A DNA stretch of 32,419 nt from Bacillus stratosphericus (GCF_020524495.1 NZ_JAIVLB010000033.1:1-32419), one strand, 5' to 3'. Numbered from the stretch's first letter, positions 9,157-17,726 are shown. The notes: generated by a model not told the origin, from the letters alone. Program-made: numbers and translations.

Positions 9157-9741
9157 TTGAAGCAGAAAAGACCGAAGTACATGCAAATTATTGATGCAGC
9201 AGTTGTAGTGATTGCAGAGAATGGCTATCATCAATCGCAAGTTTCAAAGATTGCCAAACAAGCGGGGGTAGCAGACGGAACGATTTATCTCTATTTTAAA
9301 AACAAAGAGGATATTCTGATCTCATTATTCAAAGAAAAAATGGGACAATTCATCGAACGGATGGAAACAGATATTCAAAAGAAACCGTCTGCCAAAGAAA
9401 AGCTTCTCCTACTGATTCAGGAACACTTTCGCCTGCTTTCGCAAGATCATCATTTGGCCCTTGTGACACAGCTTGAACTCAGGCAGTCAAACCTCGAGCT
9501 GCGGCAAAAAATCAATGAGGTGCTGAAAGGGTACTTAAATATGCTCGACTCCATTTTAACAGAGGGAAAGAAAACAGGAGAATTTAAACAAGATCTGGAT
9601 GTCCGTTTAGCGAGACAAATGGTATTTGGAACGATTGATGAAACCGCTACAACATGGGTCATGAATGATCAAAAGTATGACCTGTCTGCACTTGCAGAAA
9701 ACGTACATGATCTACTCTTAAACGGAATACACCAATCTTAA
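9157..9741 (+). CDS. fadR: Fatty-acid degradation repressor FadR (TetR family)
   Basis: TetR-type repressor of beta-oxidation genes that is released by acyl-CoA. The helix-turn-helix is at about residues 24-46 (SQVSKIAKQAGVADGTIYLYFKNK), and the C-terminal helical domain is the ligand and dimer domain. I choose TTG 9157: the ribosome site aaagggacgaag lies 9141-9152, and it gives 194 residues, the length of B. subtilis FadR. An upstream ATG at 9124 in the same frame falls inside the FadR operator and just after the transcription start, so it cannot have a ribosome site. fadB follows after 25 bases, and the etf genes continue the operon. Confidence 0.93.
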   Translation: MKQKRPKYMQIIDAAVVVIAENGYHQSQVSKIAKQAGVADGTIYLYFKNKEDILISLFKEKMGQFIERMETDIQKKPSAKEKLLLLIQEHFRLLSQDHHLALVTQLELRQSNLELRQKINEVLKGYLNMLDSILTEGKKTGEFKQDLDVRLARQMVFGTIDETATTWVMNDQKYDLSALAENVHDLLLNGIHQS

Positions 9742-9766
9742 AGACAATTGAAAAAGGATGATTGAC

Positions 9767-10546
9767 ATGGAAAAGATACTCAGCTTACATTATGAAGGAC
9801 AGACAGCGCTCATCACGATTCAACATCCACCTGCAAACGCCTTATCTTCTCAGCTTCTCACTGAGCTCGATGACATGTTTGACCAGCTCGAACAAAATGA
9901 AGAAGTGCGAGCTATTATCATCCATGGAGAAGGCAGATTCTTCTCAGCGGGTGCTGATATAAAAGAATTTACGACCTTACAGGAAGAGTCTGATTATGCG
10001 AGCCTTGCAGACCGAGGACAGCAAGTCTTTGAACGAATTGAGCAATGTCCAAAGCCAGTCATTGCCTCCATTCATGGGGCAGCATTAGGCGGTGGCCTTG
10101 AGCTAGCGATGTCCTGTGATATTCGTATCGCAACAAACGATGCGAAGCTTGGGCTACCGGAACTAAACCTCGGCATTATTCCAGGCTTTGGAGGAACGCA
10201 GCGTCTACCTCGTTACGTTGGTGCTGCTAAAGCACTTGAAATGATGGGAACAGCTGAACCGATTACAGGAGAAGATGCATTCGCTTGCGGACTTGTTTCA
10301 AAGCTTGTAAAAGCAGAGGAAGAGGCGCTGGAAGCAGCCAAAACACTTGCGGCGAAATTTGCAGCGAAAAGCCCAAAAACACTCGAGTATGTGCTTGAGT
10401 TATTGAATGCGGCAAAAGTGTATTCATATGATGGCGGAATGAAGCTGGAAGCCAAAAAGTTTGGTGAGGTCTTCCAATCGAATGATGCCAAAGAAGGCAT
10501 CCAAGCCTTTATCGAAAAGCGCAAACCGAATTTTAAAGGGGAATAA
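9767..10546 (+). CDS. fadB: Enoyl-CoA hydratase FadB
   Basis: Hydrates trans-2-enoyl-CoA in beta-oxidation. It is a crotonase-fold protein of 259 residues. The oxyanion-hole segment is RFFSAGADIKEF (about 62-73), and HGAALGGGLELAMSCDIRIA is followed by PELNLGIIPGFGGTQRLPR with the catalytic glutamate. I take ATG 9767 because the ribosome site aaaaagg (9751-9757) is nine bases upstream; the in-frame ATG at 9758 would abut that site. It lies between fadR and etfB, as in B. subtilis (YsiB). Confidence 0.92.
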   Translation: MEKILSLHYEGQTALITIQHPPANALSSQLLTELDDMFDQLEQNEEVRAIIIHGEGRFFSAGADIKEFTTLQEESDYASLADRGQQVFERIEQCPKPVIASIHGAALGGGLELAMSCDIRIATNDAKLGLPELNLGIIPGFGGTQRLPRYVGAAKALEMMGTAEPITGEDAFACGLVSKLVKAEEEALEAAKTLAAKFAAKSPKTLEYVLELLNAAKVYSYDGGMKLEAKKFGEVFQSNDAKEGIQAFIEKRKPNFKGE

Positions 10547-10577
10547 GAGATCAGTACGACACAAGGGGGAGAAATGG

Positions 10578-11351
10578 ATGAATATATTTGTTTTGATGAA
10601 GCGTACGTTTGATACGGAAGAGAAAATTTCCATTCAGTCTGGTACCATTCAAGAAGATGGGGCAGAGTTCATTATTAATCCTTATGACGAGTATGCAATA
10701 GAAGAAGCGATTCAGCTTCGGGATGAGCACGGGGGAGAAGTAACCGTTGTGACAGTTGGCAGCGAGGATGCGGAGAAACAGCTGAGAACAGCACTTGCTA
10801 TGGGCTGTGACCAAGCCGTTTTATTAAATGTTGAAGACGACTTGGAGGAGTGGGATCAATATTCAGCTTCTACGATTCTATATCACTATTTCAAGGACAA
10901 AGAGGCTTCTTTAATCTTAGCAGGGAATGTGGCGATTGACGGCGGCTCTGGACAGGTTGCCCCGCGTCTTGCTGAATTACTTGGCTTTTCATATGTCACA
11001 ACGATTACAAGTATTCAAATTGACGGCAACTCCGCTTCAATTGAACGAGATGCAGAGGGTGACATTGAAGTGATTTCTGTCGAGCTCCCGCTTGTGGTCA
11101 CAGCGCAGCAGGGTCTCAATGAGCCTCGTTATCCATCATTACCAGGTATCATGAAGGCGAAAAAAAAGCCTCTTGAAGAATTGGAACTAGATGATTTAGA
11201 TCTCGATGAGGACGATGTGCCATATAAAATCAAAACGATTGAACGTTTCTTACCAGAGGAAAAAGAGGGTGGCAAGATGCTGAGCGGTGAGCTTCAGGAT
11301 CAAGTCAAGGAACTGACAGATCTATTAAGAAATGAAGCAAAAGTGATCTAA
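10578..11351 (+). CDS. etfB: Electron transfer flavoprotein beta subunit
   Basis: With EtfA it carries electrons from acyl-CoA dehydrogenases to the respiratory chain. It has 257 residues, as in B. subtilis EtfB. The N-terminal MNIFVLMKRTFDTEEK and the adenosine-binding region VVTVGSEDAEKQLRTALAMG with GNVAIDGGSGQVAPRLAELL fit the family. The frame stays open upstream into fadB, but ATG 10578, with aagggggag eight bases upstream, is the start the family length supports. An out-of-frame ATG at 10574 is ignored. Confidence 0.94.
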   Translation: MNIFVLMKRTFDTEEKISIQSGTIQEDGAEFIINPYDEYAIEEAIQLRDEHGGEVTVVTVGSEDAEKQLRTALAMGCDQAVLLNVEDDLEEWDQYSASTILYHYFKDKEASLILAGNVAIDGGSGQVAPRLAELLGFSYVTTITSIQIDGNSASIERDAEGDIEVISVELPLVVTAQQGLNEPRYPSLPGIMKAKKKPLEELELDDLDLDEDDVPYKIKTIERFLPEEKEGGKMLSGELQDQVKELTDLLRNEAKVI

Positions 11352-11396
11352 ACATCCCAGTTTATGATATCACGAGAACAAGGGGGAGCTTGAAAG

Positions 11397-12374
11397 ATGA
11401 GTAAAAAAGTTGTTGTACTTGGAGAGAGTCGTGACGGTAAATTAAGAAATGTGACATTTGAAGCGATTGCTGCCGCTCATCAAGTGGCTGATGGCGGTGA
11501 GGTGATCGGCGTTTTAATAGGGGATAACGTCAAAGAACAAGCCGATGAGCTGCTTTACTATGGAGCAGATCAAGTCATGATTGTGGAGCATCCACACCTT
11601 TCATATTATACGTCAGATGGTTTTGCGCAGGCGCTTCAAGTGATATTAGATCAGGTCAATCCAGATGCAGTGTTTTTTGGTCATACGTCTATCGGAAAAG
11701 ACTTGTCACCCAAAATAGCAGCACGCCTGCAAACAGGCTTGATTTCAGATGCAATAGATGTAAGCGTTGCCGGAGAACATCTCGTTTTCACGAGACCGAT
11801 TTATTCAGGAAAAGCCTTTGAAAAAGTCATCTCGACAGATCGTCTTCTTTTGGCGACGATTCGCCCGAACAACTTGACACCGCTGGAACGGGATGCATCA
11901 CGAAGTGGAGAAGTCATTCCTGTTTCTGTTGATATTCAGAACCTGCGAACGATTGTGAAGGAAGTCATCAAAAAAACGTCAGAAGGTGTAGACCTATCTG
12001 AAGCAAAGGTCATTGTCGCTGGAGGGCGAGGGGTCAAGAGTAAGGAAGGCTTTGAACCGCTCACAGAACTTGCCCAAACGCTAGGTGCAGCAGTGGGTGC
12101 CTCGCGTGGTGCCTGTGATGCAGACTACTGTGATTATGCCCTGCAAATTGGTCAAACGGGTAAGGTCGTCACACCAGACCTCTATATTGCCTGCGGGATA
12201 TCAGGGGCAATTCAGCATTTAGCCGGAATGTCTAACAGTAAAGTCATTGTTGCAATTAACAAAGATCCAGAAGCTGAGATCTTCAAAATCGCCGATTACG
12301 GGATCATTGGTGACTTGTTTGAAGTGGTTCCACTTTTGAATGAAGAGTTAAAAAAGATGTTTATCCACTCTTAA
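11397..12374 (+). CDS. etfA: Electron transfer flavoprotein alpha subunit
   Basis: FAD-binding partner of EtfB. The 325 residues match B. subtilis EtfA in length. The C-terminal FAD site is clear: RGVKSKEGFEPLTELA, then VGASRGACDADYCDYALQIG, then GKVVTPDLYIACGISGAIQH and AINKDPEAEIFKIADYGIIGD. The ribosome site aaggggga and the preceding bases resemble those of etfB. It ends the fad operon; a terminator follows within 12 bases. Confidence 0.95.
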   Translation: MSKKVVVLGESRDGKLRNVTFEAIAAAHQVADGGEVIGVLIGDNVKEQADELLYYGADQVMIVEHPHLSYYTSDGFAQALQVILDQVNPDAVFFGHTSIGKDLSPKIAARLQTGLISDAIDVSVAGEHLVFTRPIYSGKAFEKVISTDRLLLATIRPNNLTPLERDASRSGEVIPVSVDIQNLRTIVKEVIKKTSEGVDLSEAKVIVAGGRGVKSKEGFEPLTELAQTLGAAVGASRGACDADYCDYALQIGQTGKVVTPDLYIACGISGAIQHLAGMSNSKVIVAINKDPEAEIFKIADYGIIGDLFEVVPLLNEELKKMFIHS

Positions 12375-12384
12375 CGCATACACT

Positions 12385-12412
12385 CAGAATGCCTAGGTAT
12401 TCTGGGTTTTTT
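12385..12412 (+). terminator. Terminator of the fad-etf operon
   Basis: Stem cagaatgcc / ggtattctg (one G-U) with TTTTTT following at 12407-12412. Confidence 0.8.
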
Positions 12413-12446
12413 GTATGTCATCATGAAAAAAAGGAGCGGTTAACAA

Positions 12447-12709
12447 GTGAAGGGAACAGTAAAAGTAAATGAAGTGATCGGACTCATTTCTAATGGAGTG
12501 TGCTGCTTCATGGATGGACGGACTCAGTTTGCATTATTATACTGTTCCTGGTACATGGGAGAAGAAAGGTCTGCGACTGATTTTCTAAGGATGAATGGTT
12601 TACGACGTTGAAAAAGTCTTATGAGATGGAACAGCTTTCCATGGATCATGGACAGGTCATGGATCTTTATGATCCAGAAAAGAGAATCGGGATGATCATT
12701 GATGAATAG
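12447..12709 (+). pseudogene. Frameshifted unknown small gene
   Basis: A GTG at 12447, with the ribosome site aaaggagcgg just upstream, opens a 54-residue frame (MKGTVKVNEVIGLISNGVCC and on) that ends at TGA 12609-12611. A second frame entered near 12580 continues as FSKDEWFTTLKKSYEMEQLS and runs to TAG 12707-12709, ending KRIGMIIDE. Joining the two near 12580 would give about 86 residues, so this looks like a single gene broken by one frameshift. I do not recognise the family. As I recall, etfA and trxA are adjacent in B. subtilis, so this is extra sequence here. Alternatives are a real 54-residue protein or a sequencing error. Confidence 0.5.
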
Positions 12710-12830
12710 GGGACTTGGTATGACCCAGAGCTAGGAACAAATCTTGGGTTTTTGTATTAACAAAACACGAGGAGAGATACCATTTTGCTGTGCCGGTCTT
12801 GACCCCTATCTATCGATTTCTAGAAATTTG

Positions 12831-12914
12831 ATGTATGTCGGTTGTGATGATGACAATCCACCTCACCTGAGACATATTCCTATGTTTGATGAAAAGAATG
12901 TTGGGGCATCATAA
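12831..12914 (+). other. Possible remnant ORF (27 residues)
   Basis: ATG 12831 to TAA encodes MYVGCDDDNPPHLRHIPMFD and then EKNVGAS. The same frame is open upstream to about 12742 without a start codon or ribosome site (…EIPFCCAGLDPYLSISRN precedes). Composition is protein-like, but it is probably the tail of a gene that has lost its beginning, perhaps connected with the frameshifted ORF before it. Function unknown. Confidence 0.25.
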
Positions 12915-12947
12915 GTTGTAAATGAAGCGGAAAGGGAGTTATGTCAT

Positions 12948-13019
12948 ATGTTAAGAACCATTCTGGTGATCATCGGTGCGATTGTTGTCATCGGTGCGAT
13001 TATAAGGTTTGTTTTTTGA
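12948..13019 (+). CDS. 23-residue hydrophobic membrane peptide
   Basis: ATG 12948 to TGA 13017-13019 encodes MLRTILVIIGAIVVIGAIIR and then FVF. The ribosome site aaagggag (12931-12938) is well placed. The peptide is one transmembrane helix with an internal repeat: VIIGAIV and VIGAII come from the directly repeated bases catcggtgcgatt. It lies 95 bases before trxA. I cannot name a family; it resembles in style the 25-residue peptide after yshE. Confidence 0.6.
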   Translation: MLRTILVIIGAIVVIGAIIRFVF

Positions 13020-13114
13020 TTCATTTCAAAAAAATGATTCGTAAGCATTTCATTCGCAAGTCACATTGGTAGATGCTATACTAAAAAGCATAATTTACAT
13101 TGGAGGAATGAATA

Positions 13115-13429
13115 ATGGCAATCGTAAAAGCGACTGACGCAACATTTTTACAAGAAACGGCAGAAGGTGTTGTTCTTGCAGATTTTTGGGCACCATGGTG
13201 CGGCCCTTGTAAAATGATTGCTCCAGTTCTTGAAGAGCTTGATCAAGAAATGGGCGATAAAATGAAAATTGTAAAAATTGATGTAGACAATAACCAAGAA
13301 ACTGCTGGTAAATACGGCGTGATGAGTATCCCAACACTTCTTGTTTTAAAAGACGGTGAAGTCGTAGAAACTTCTGTTGGCTTTAAACCAAAAGAAGCAC
13401 TAGCTGAGCTTGTAAACAAACATCTATAA
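13115..13429 (+). CDS. trxA: Thioredoxin
   Basis: General cytoplasmic disulfide reductase, a substrate of thioredoxin reductase. The 104 residues have the active site [14 protein letters not shown] with C29 and C32, the cis-proline [12 protein letters not shown] and the family length. ATG 13115 follows ggaggaat. An extended -10 (TGC then TATACT, 13077-13082) with a weak -35 precedes it, so it has its own promoter; a strong terminator follows. Position between etfA and uvrC is as in B. subtilis. Confidence 0.97.
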   Translation: MAIVKATDATFLQETAEGVVLADFWAPWCGPCKMIAPVLEELDQEMGDKMKIVKIDVDNNQETAGKYGVMSIPTLLVLKDGEVVETSVGFKPKEALAELVNKHL

Positions 13430-13460
13430 ATCCATTTGTGCCAATTCGGTATGATTACTG

Positions 13461-13497
13461 AAAGCGGTTCTCGTATAGACGAGAGCCGCTTTTCTTT
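13461..13497 (+). terminator. Terminator of trxA
   Basis: A 14-bp stem aaagcggttctcgt / acgagagccgcttt (one G-U) with the loop atag and a T-rich tail. Confidence 0.9.
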
Positions 13498-13569
13498 CAC
13501 CATGGTATAAAACAAACGTTCGTGATACACTAGAAGGAGTGAAAGAGGAAAACAAGGACGGATGAAAAG

Positions 13570-15342
13570 ATGAACAAACTGATCAAAGAAAAGTTGTCAG
13601 TCCTGCCTGATCAACCAGGCTGTTACTTAATGAAAGATAGGCAAAATAAGGTCATTTATGTGGGAAAGGCAAAGGTATTAAAAAATAGGGTACGCTCTTA
13701 TTTCACTGGCTCTCATGATGCCAAAACGCAGCGGCTTGTTAATGAAATTGTGGACTTTGAATACATTGTGACCTCTTCTAATATTGAGGCGCTTATTTTA
13801 GAGCTGAATTTAATCAAAAAATATGACCCACAATACAACGTCATGCTTAAGGATGATAAGACATATCCTTTTATTAAAATTACGAATGAGCGGCATCCTA
13901 AGCTGATTGTCACCCGCAATGTGAAAAAGGATAAAGGGCGATACTTCGGTCCATATCCGAACGTACAAGCAGCAAGAGAAACAAAAAAGCTGCTGGACCG
14001 TTTATATCCACTAAGAAAATGTGCGACACTTCCTGATCGCGTCTGTCTTTATTACCACCTTGGACAATGTCTTGCACCATGTGTGTATGATATTTCTGAA
14101 GAAACGAATAAGCAGCTCGTGGATGAAATCACAAGGTTTCTAAACGGAGGGCATCAGCAAATTAAGAAAGAACTAACTGAGAAGATGCAAGAAGCGGCTG
14201 AACAATTAGAGTTTGAGCGGGCAAAGGAATTAAGAGATCAAATCGTATACATCGACTCAACGATGGAAAAGCAGAAAATGACGATGAGTGACTTATCCGA
14301 TCGCGATGTATTTGCCTATGCCTATGATAAGGGCTGGATGTGTGTCCAAGTCTTCTTCATCAGACAGGGGAAATTAATTGAGCGCGATGTCAGTCTGTTC
14401 CCAATGTATCAAGACCCTGAAGAAGAATTCCTAACGTTTATGGGGCAGTTTTATGAAAAGAACAACCATTTTATTCCAAAGGAAATTTTAGTGCCAGACA
14501 GCGTAGATCAAGAGATGCTCGAGCAATTGCTTGAAACGAATGTTCACCAGCCGAAAAAAGGAAAGAAAAAGGATTTGCTTTTACTTGCACATCAAAATGC
14601 CAAAATCGCTCTCAAAGAAAAATTCTCGCTCATAGAGCGTGATGAAGAACGGACAATTGGGGCGGTAAAGCAGCTCGGCGATGCACTCAATATTTATATG
14701 CCATACCGGATTGAGGCATTTGATAACTCAAATATTCAAGGTGCAGACCCAGTTTCCGCTATGGTTGTGTTTCAGGACGGGAAACCGTATAAAAAGGAAT
14801 ATCGAAAATACAAAATTAAAACCGTCGCAGGGCCAGATGATTATGCATCCATGCGCGAAGTCATCAGAAGACGATATACTCGCGTGTTAAAGGATGAGCT
14901 GCCGCTTCCAGATTTAATTTTAATTGATGGAGGAAAAGGACAGATCAACGCAGCCATAGATGTGCTCGAAAATGAATTGAATTTGTCTGTTCCAGTAGCA
15001 GGTCTTGTGAAAGATGAAAAACACCGGACATCGAATCTCATGATGGGTGATACACTTAAAATTGTTGCGCTAGAGCGTAACAGTCAGGCCTTTTATTTAT
15101 TACACCGTATTCAAGATGAAGTGCACCGGATTGCCATTAGCTTTCACCGGCAGCTGCGCAGAAAAAATGCATTCCAGTCTATTTTAGATGATGTACCAGG
15201 TATCGGAGAAAAGCGTAAAAAGCAGCTGCTCAAACATTTTGGCTCTGTGAAAAAGATGAAGGAAGCTTCTGTCCAAGATTTTCAGGAGGCTGGCATTCCG
15301 AAACAAACGGCCAAACTTTTAATGGAAGCATTAAAAAAATAG
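13570..15342 (+). CDS. uvrC: UvrABC system protein C
   Basis: Makes the dual incisions in nucleotide-excision repair after UvrA and UvrB load on damage. Its 590 residues (B. subtilis about 598) carry the GIY-YIG nuclease domain ([20 protein letters not shown] at about 12-31, then [14 protein letters not shown]). The UVR domain for UvrB contact is at about 205-225 ([15 protein letters not shown]). The RNase H-like 5' incision domain has [20 protein letters not shown] and [10 protein letters not shown], and the C-terminal helix-hairpin-helix pair has [23 protein letters not shown] 13570 follows aggacggatgaaaag. All domains are intact. Confidence 0.95.
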   Translation: MNKLIKEKLSVLPDQPGCYLMKDRQNKVIYVGKAKVLKNRVRSYFTGSHDAKTQRLVNEIVDFEYIVTSSNIEALILELNLIKKYDPQYNVMLKDDKTYPFIKITNERHPKLIVTRNVKKDKGRYFGPYPNVQAARETKKLLDRLYPLRKCATLPDRVCLYYHLGQCLAPCVYDISEETNKQLVDEITRFLNGGHQQIKKELTEKMQEAAEQLEFERAKELRDQIVYIDSTMEKQKMTMSDLSDRDVFAYAYDKGWMCVQVFFIRQGKLIERDVSLFPMYQDPEEEFLTFMGQFYEKNNHFIPKEILVPDSVDQEMLEQLLETNVHQPKKGKKKDLLLLAHQNAKIALKEKFSLIERDEERTIGAVKQLGDALNIYMPYRIEAFDNSNIQGADPVSAMVVFQDGKPYKKEYRKYKIKTVAGPDDYASMREVIRRRYTRVLKDELPLPDLILIDGGKGQINAAIDVLENELNLSVPVAGLVKDEKHRTSNLMMGDTLKIVALERNSQAFYLLHRIQDEVHRIAISFHRQLRRKNAFQSILDDVPGIGEKRKKQLLKHFGSVKKMKEASVQDFQEAGIPKQTAKLLMEALKK

Positions 15343-15343
15343 A

Positions 15344-15372
15344 TTGTACTTTTTCCAATAGTCTGTTAAAAT
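15344..15372 (+). promoter_or_regulatory. lysC promoter
   Basis: TTGTAC (15344-15349), 17 bases, then TAAAAT (15367-15372) with an upstream TG (extended -10). It would start transcription near 15379, just before the lysine riboswitch. Confidence 0.75.
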
Positions 15373-15408
15373 GTCACTAATTTAATAAATGAACGTGTTG
15401 TTTGTTGA

Positions 15409-15641
15409 AGATAGAGGTGCGAACTTCAAAAGTAGGCCGTCAGAGATCGATGGGATCTAGGAAGAGGGCTGAAAGGGGAGCGTCGCCGAAGTGAATAAAA
15501 TCCACTCATTTTATTCGCTGGCTGTACATTGAAGAAATGTAGGGCTGTCAAGAATTTATTTCTTGGAGGGCTATCTCATTGTTTGCATCTTTTGATGATG
15601 ATTTCAAAGCAATGGGAGATCTGTTCTCTCATTGCTTTTTT
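15409..15641 (+). promoter_or_regulatory. Lysine riboswitch (L-box) leader of lysC
   Basis: The conserved L-box landmarks are in order: agaggtgcgaac (15413-15424), aaaagtaggcc, gggctgaaaggggagcgtcg (15466-15485) then ccgaag, and ctggctgt. The closing helix P1 can form between agatag (15409-15414) and ctatct (15571-15576). The bases atctcattg (15574-15582), which overlap the P1 3' arm, can instead pair with the 5' arm of the terminator (15610-15620, with a two-base bulge). This gives the expected switch: bound lysine stabilises P1 and frees the terminator, turning lysC off. The aptamer assignment comes from motif recognition; the pairing switch is my inference. Confidence 0.93.
15606..15641 (+). 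terminator. Riboswitch-controlled terminator before lysC
   Basis: gcaatgggaga / tctctcattgc (15609-15619 and 15625-15635, one G-U), followed by a T run 15636-15641. It is the expression platform of the L-box. Confidence 0.9.
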
Positions 15642-15722
15642 GTTTGCAGTGAGTGGGCAGTCTCCAAAGCCGCTTCTTGCCTCTTCTCTTACACGTGATC
15701 TTTTGAAAAAGGGTGGTTAGAC

Positions 15723-16958
15723 ATGGGACTAATTGTACAAAAATTTGGCGGAACATCCGTTGGATCGACAGAAAAAATTCGCAGAGCCGCAGAGAGAGTG
15801 ATCGCTGCACGCAAGGCAGGACATGATGTGGTCGTGGTTGTGTCAGCAATGGGCAAATCAACTGATGTTCTAGTGGACCTAGCGAGAGAACTCACAGATG
15901 ATCCAAGCAAAAGAGAAATGGATATGCTGCTAACGACTGGGGAGCAAGTGACCATTTCGTTATTGGCAATGGCACTGCAAGCAAAAGGCTATGATGCCAT
16001 TTCCTTTACAGGCTGGCAGGCTGGTATGAAAACAGAGAAGGTGTACGGAAATGCAAGAATCGTGGACATCGATGAAGCAAGAATCCAAGAAGAACTGAGT
16101 GCGGGAAAAGTCGTTGTAGTAGCAGGCTTTCAAGGGATTGCAGATGATCTACATATTACAACTCTTGGCCGTGGTGGTTCAGATACGACGGCTGTGGCAC
16201 TTGCTGCTGCACTCAAAGCCAACAAATGTGATATTTACACGGACGTATCAGGTGTGTTTACGACAGATCCGCGTTATGTGCCGTCTGCGCGAAAACTTGC
16301 AGGTATTTCATACGATGAGATGCTCGAGCTAGCCAATTTAGGGGCTGGCGTCTTGCATCCGAGAGCCGTAGAGTTTGCGAAAAATTATCAAGTCCCACTA
16401 GAAGTCCGTTCTAGTATTGAATATGAAACGGGTACGTTAATTGAGGAGGAATCATCCGTGGAACAAAATTTAGTCGTAAGAGGAATTGCATTTGAAGATC
16501 AGATCACACGTGTGACGGTGTGCGGCCTTTCAAGCGGTTTAACAACATTGTCGACCATTTTTACGACGCTTGCTAAGCAAAATATCAACGTTGATATCAT
16601 CATTCAGTCCGTCACAAGCACAAATCAAACTTCCATCTCTTTCTCTGTGAAAACGGATGATTTGTCCAAAACAGTTGAAGTATTAGAAGAATATAAAGGG
16701 GCACTTGGCTATGAGCAGATTGAGACAGAAAGCAAATTAGCCAAAGTATCCATCGTTGGGTCGGGTATGGTCTCAAATCCAGGCGTAGCTGCTGAAATGT
16801 TCGCTGTGTTAGCTGAAAAAGACATTCTAGTGAAAATGGTCAGTACGTCTGAAATCAAAGTCTCAACAGTGGTAGGCCGTGATGATATGGTCAAAGCGGT
16901 TGAAGCCCTGCATGATGCGTTTGATCTATCAAAAGTAAGTGTAGCTGCGCACTCTTAA
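15723..16958 (+). CDS. lysC: Lysine-sensitive aspartokinase II, alpha subunit
   Basis: Phosphorylates aspartate, the first step towards lysine, threonine, methionine and diaminopimelate. The 411 residues have the kinase N-terminus (IVQKFGGTSVGS at about 4-15), the substrate and nucleotide motifs VVVVSAMGKSTD, TTGEQVT and GRGGSDTTAVALAAAL, and two C-terminal ACT domains (about 265-400) for lysine feedback. The upstream L-box makes it lysine-repressed. An internal ribosome site gives a separate beta subunit. Start ATG 15723; the ribosome site is gggtgg. Length is close to B. subtilis LysC (408). Confidence 0.95.
   Translation: MGLIVQKFGGTSVGSTEKIRRAAERVIAARKAGHDVVVVVSAMGKSTDVLVDLARELTDDPSKREMDMLLTTGEQVTISLLAMALQAKGYDAISFTGWQAGMKTEKVYGNARIVDIDEARIQEELSAGKVVVVAGFQGIADDLHITTLGRGGSDTTAVALAAALKANKCDIYTDVSGVFTTDPRYVPSARKLAGISYDEMLELANLGAGVLHPRAVEFAKNYQVPLEVRSSIEYETGTLIEEESSVEQNLVVRGIAFEDQITRVTVCGLSSGLTTLSTIFTTLAKQNINVDIIIQSVTSTNQTSISFSVKTDDLSKTVEVLEEYKGALGYEQIETESKLAKVSIVGSGMVSNPGVAAEMFAVLAEKDILVKMVSTSEIKVSTVVGRDDMVKAVEALHDAFDLSKVSVAAHS
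16458..16958 (+). CDS. lysC: Aspartokinase II beta subunit (internal in-frame start)
   Basis: Within lysC, gaggagga (16443-16450) precedes GTG 16458 at codon 246, eliminating the kinase domain and leaving 166 residues with the ACT domains (EQNLVVRGIAFEDQITRVTV and on). B. subtilis LysC is known to make a beta subunit from an internal start at residue 246, so this is the equivalent. The alpha and beta subunits form an alpha2-beta2 enzyme. Here the start is GTG and was inferred from the ribosome site and the corresponding position. Confidence 0.75.
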   Translation: MEQNLVVRGIAFEDQITRVTVCGLSSGLTTLSTIFTTLAKQNINVDIIIQSVTSTNQTSISFSVKTDDLSKTVEVLEEYKGALGYEQIETESKLAKVSIVGSGMVSNPGVAAEMFAVLAEKDILVKMVSTSEIKVSTVVGRDDMVKAVEALHDAFDLSKVSVAAHS

Positions 16959-16965
16959 AAAAATA

Positions 16966-17004
16966 AAAAGAGGTGTATTTCATGAAAGAGTGCACCTCTT
17001 TTTT
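16966..17004 (+). terminator. Terminator of lysC
   Basis: aaaagaggtg / cacctctttt (16966-16975 and 16993-17002) with a T tail to 17004. Confidence 0.85.
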
Positions 17005-17086
17005 ATATTTGAATTGGCCGCATATCAAGAAAGTAAAACGTGCGTAAACCCATTCTCTAAATGTGCTATGATAGAAGAAGGCTTAT

Positions 17087-17117
17087 AAAAAAGGCGTGAC
17101 CTAAAGTCCTCGCCTTT
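17087..17117 (-). terminator. Terminator of yslB
   Basis: On the minus strand, aaaggcg (17117-17111) pairs with cgccttt and is followed by Ts to 17087. It lies 12 bases after the yslB stop. Read on the + strand there is no usable U-tract. Confidence 0.7.
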
Positions 17118-17128
17118 CATAAGTAGTG

Positions 17129-17572
17129 TTAGCTAGGGTCTCTTAAATCCCATTTAACGGTTAAAATGACTTTATCAGCACGCTTTTTCACTTGTTCATA
17201 GGATTCAGCAACGTGCTGATTGAGAAGCTGAATCTGTTCAGCAATAAAACCTGCTTCTATTTGAAAGCACGGCTCCTTTTGATAGGTGAGTCGATTCGAT
17301 ACTAGTGAACCTTCGAGCTCAAACTCAATTTCCTGTTTTTTAGAATGGACCATAGTGAGTGTCCCCCATCCGGCATCATGGAAAAATTCGGGGATCTTCT
17401 CCCATGACTCTTGAGGAAATTTACGAGCAAGCAGCTTACCCGCAAAATACATCATAGATGAATGATCCTTACCAAGAATGTCAGGCAGCAGAACTTCGCG
17501 TATCAGCTCGTAAGCAAATCCATTGACTTCAATTTCTTTTAGCTGTTCTAATTGAGATTCGAATTTATTCAT
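17129..17572 (-). CDS. yslB: DUF2507 protein YslB
   Basis: A 147-residue soluble protein of the DUF2507/YslB family, which has a 4VR (V4R)-like alpha/beta fold. The start MNKFESQLEQLKEIEVNGFA, the motif YFAGKLLARKFP (about 42-53) and the GWGTLTM segment fit B. subtilis YslB (about 148 residues), which lies at the same place between lysC and sdhC. The function is unknown; a small-ligand sensor is possible from the fold but unproven. The start ATG (17572) follows aaaggggagccgcc on the minus strand. Confidence 0.85.
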   Translation of the reverse strand: MNKFESQLEQLKEIEVNGFAYELIREVLLPDILGKDHSSMMYFAGKLLARKFPQESWEKIPEFFHDAGWGTLTMVHSKKQEIEFELEGSLVSNRLTYQKEPCFQIEAGFIAEQIQLLNQHVAESYEQVKKRADKVILTVKWDLRDPS

Positions 17573-17726
17573 TGGCGGCTCCCCTCTTTCAACAATTTAT
17601 TATAGCTTATGTTGGCATATGATGACAGAGTTTTCCCTGAAGTCTAAGAAATTCTTATTGTAGTAAAACGAATTTTGATTTAAAACTTTTAAATTTCGGA
17701 AAATATTAATTTATGTACGCGGTTTC

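Noticed and set aside
10461-10577. Upstream extension of etfB into fadB
   Set aside because: Lies within fadB in another frame; the ribosome site and family length support ATG 10578.
15529-15720. 63-codon frame in the lysC leader
   Set aside because: It overlaps the riboswitch and its terminator and has no ribosome site at its TTG; the leader is explained by the RNA switch.
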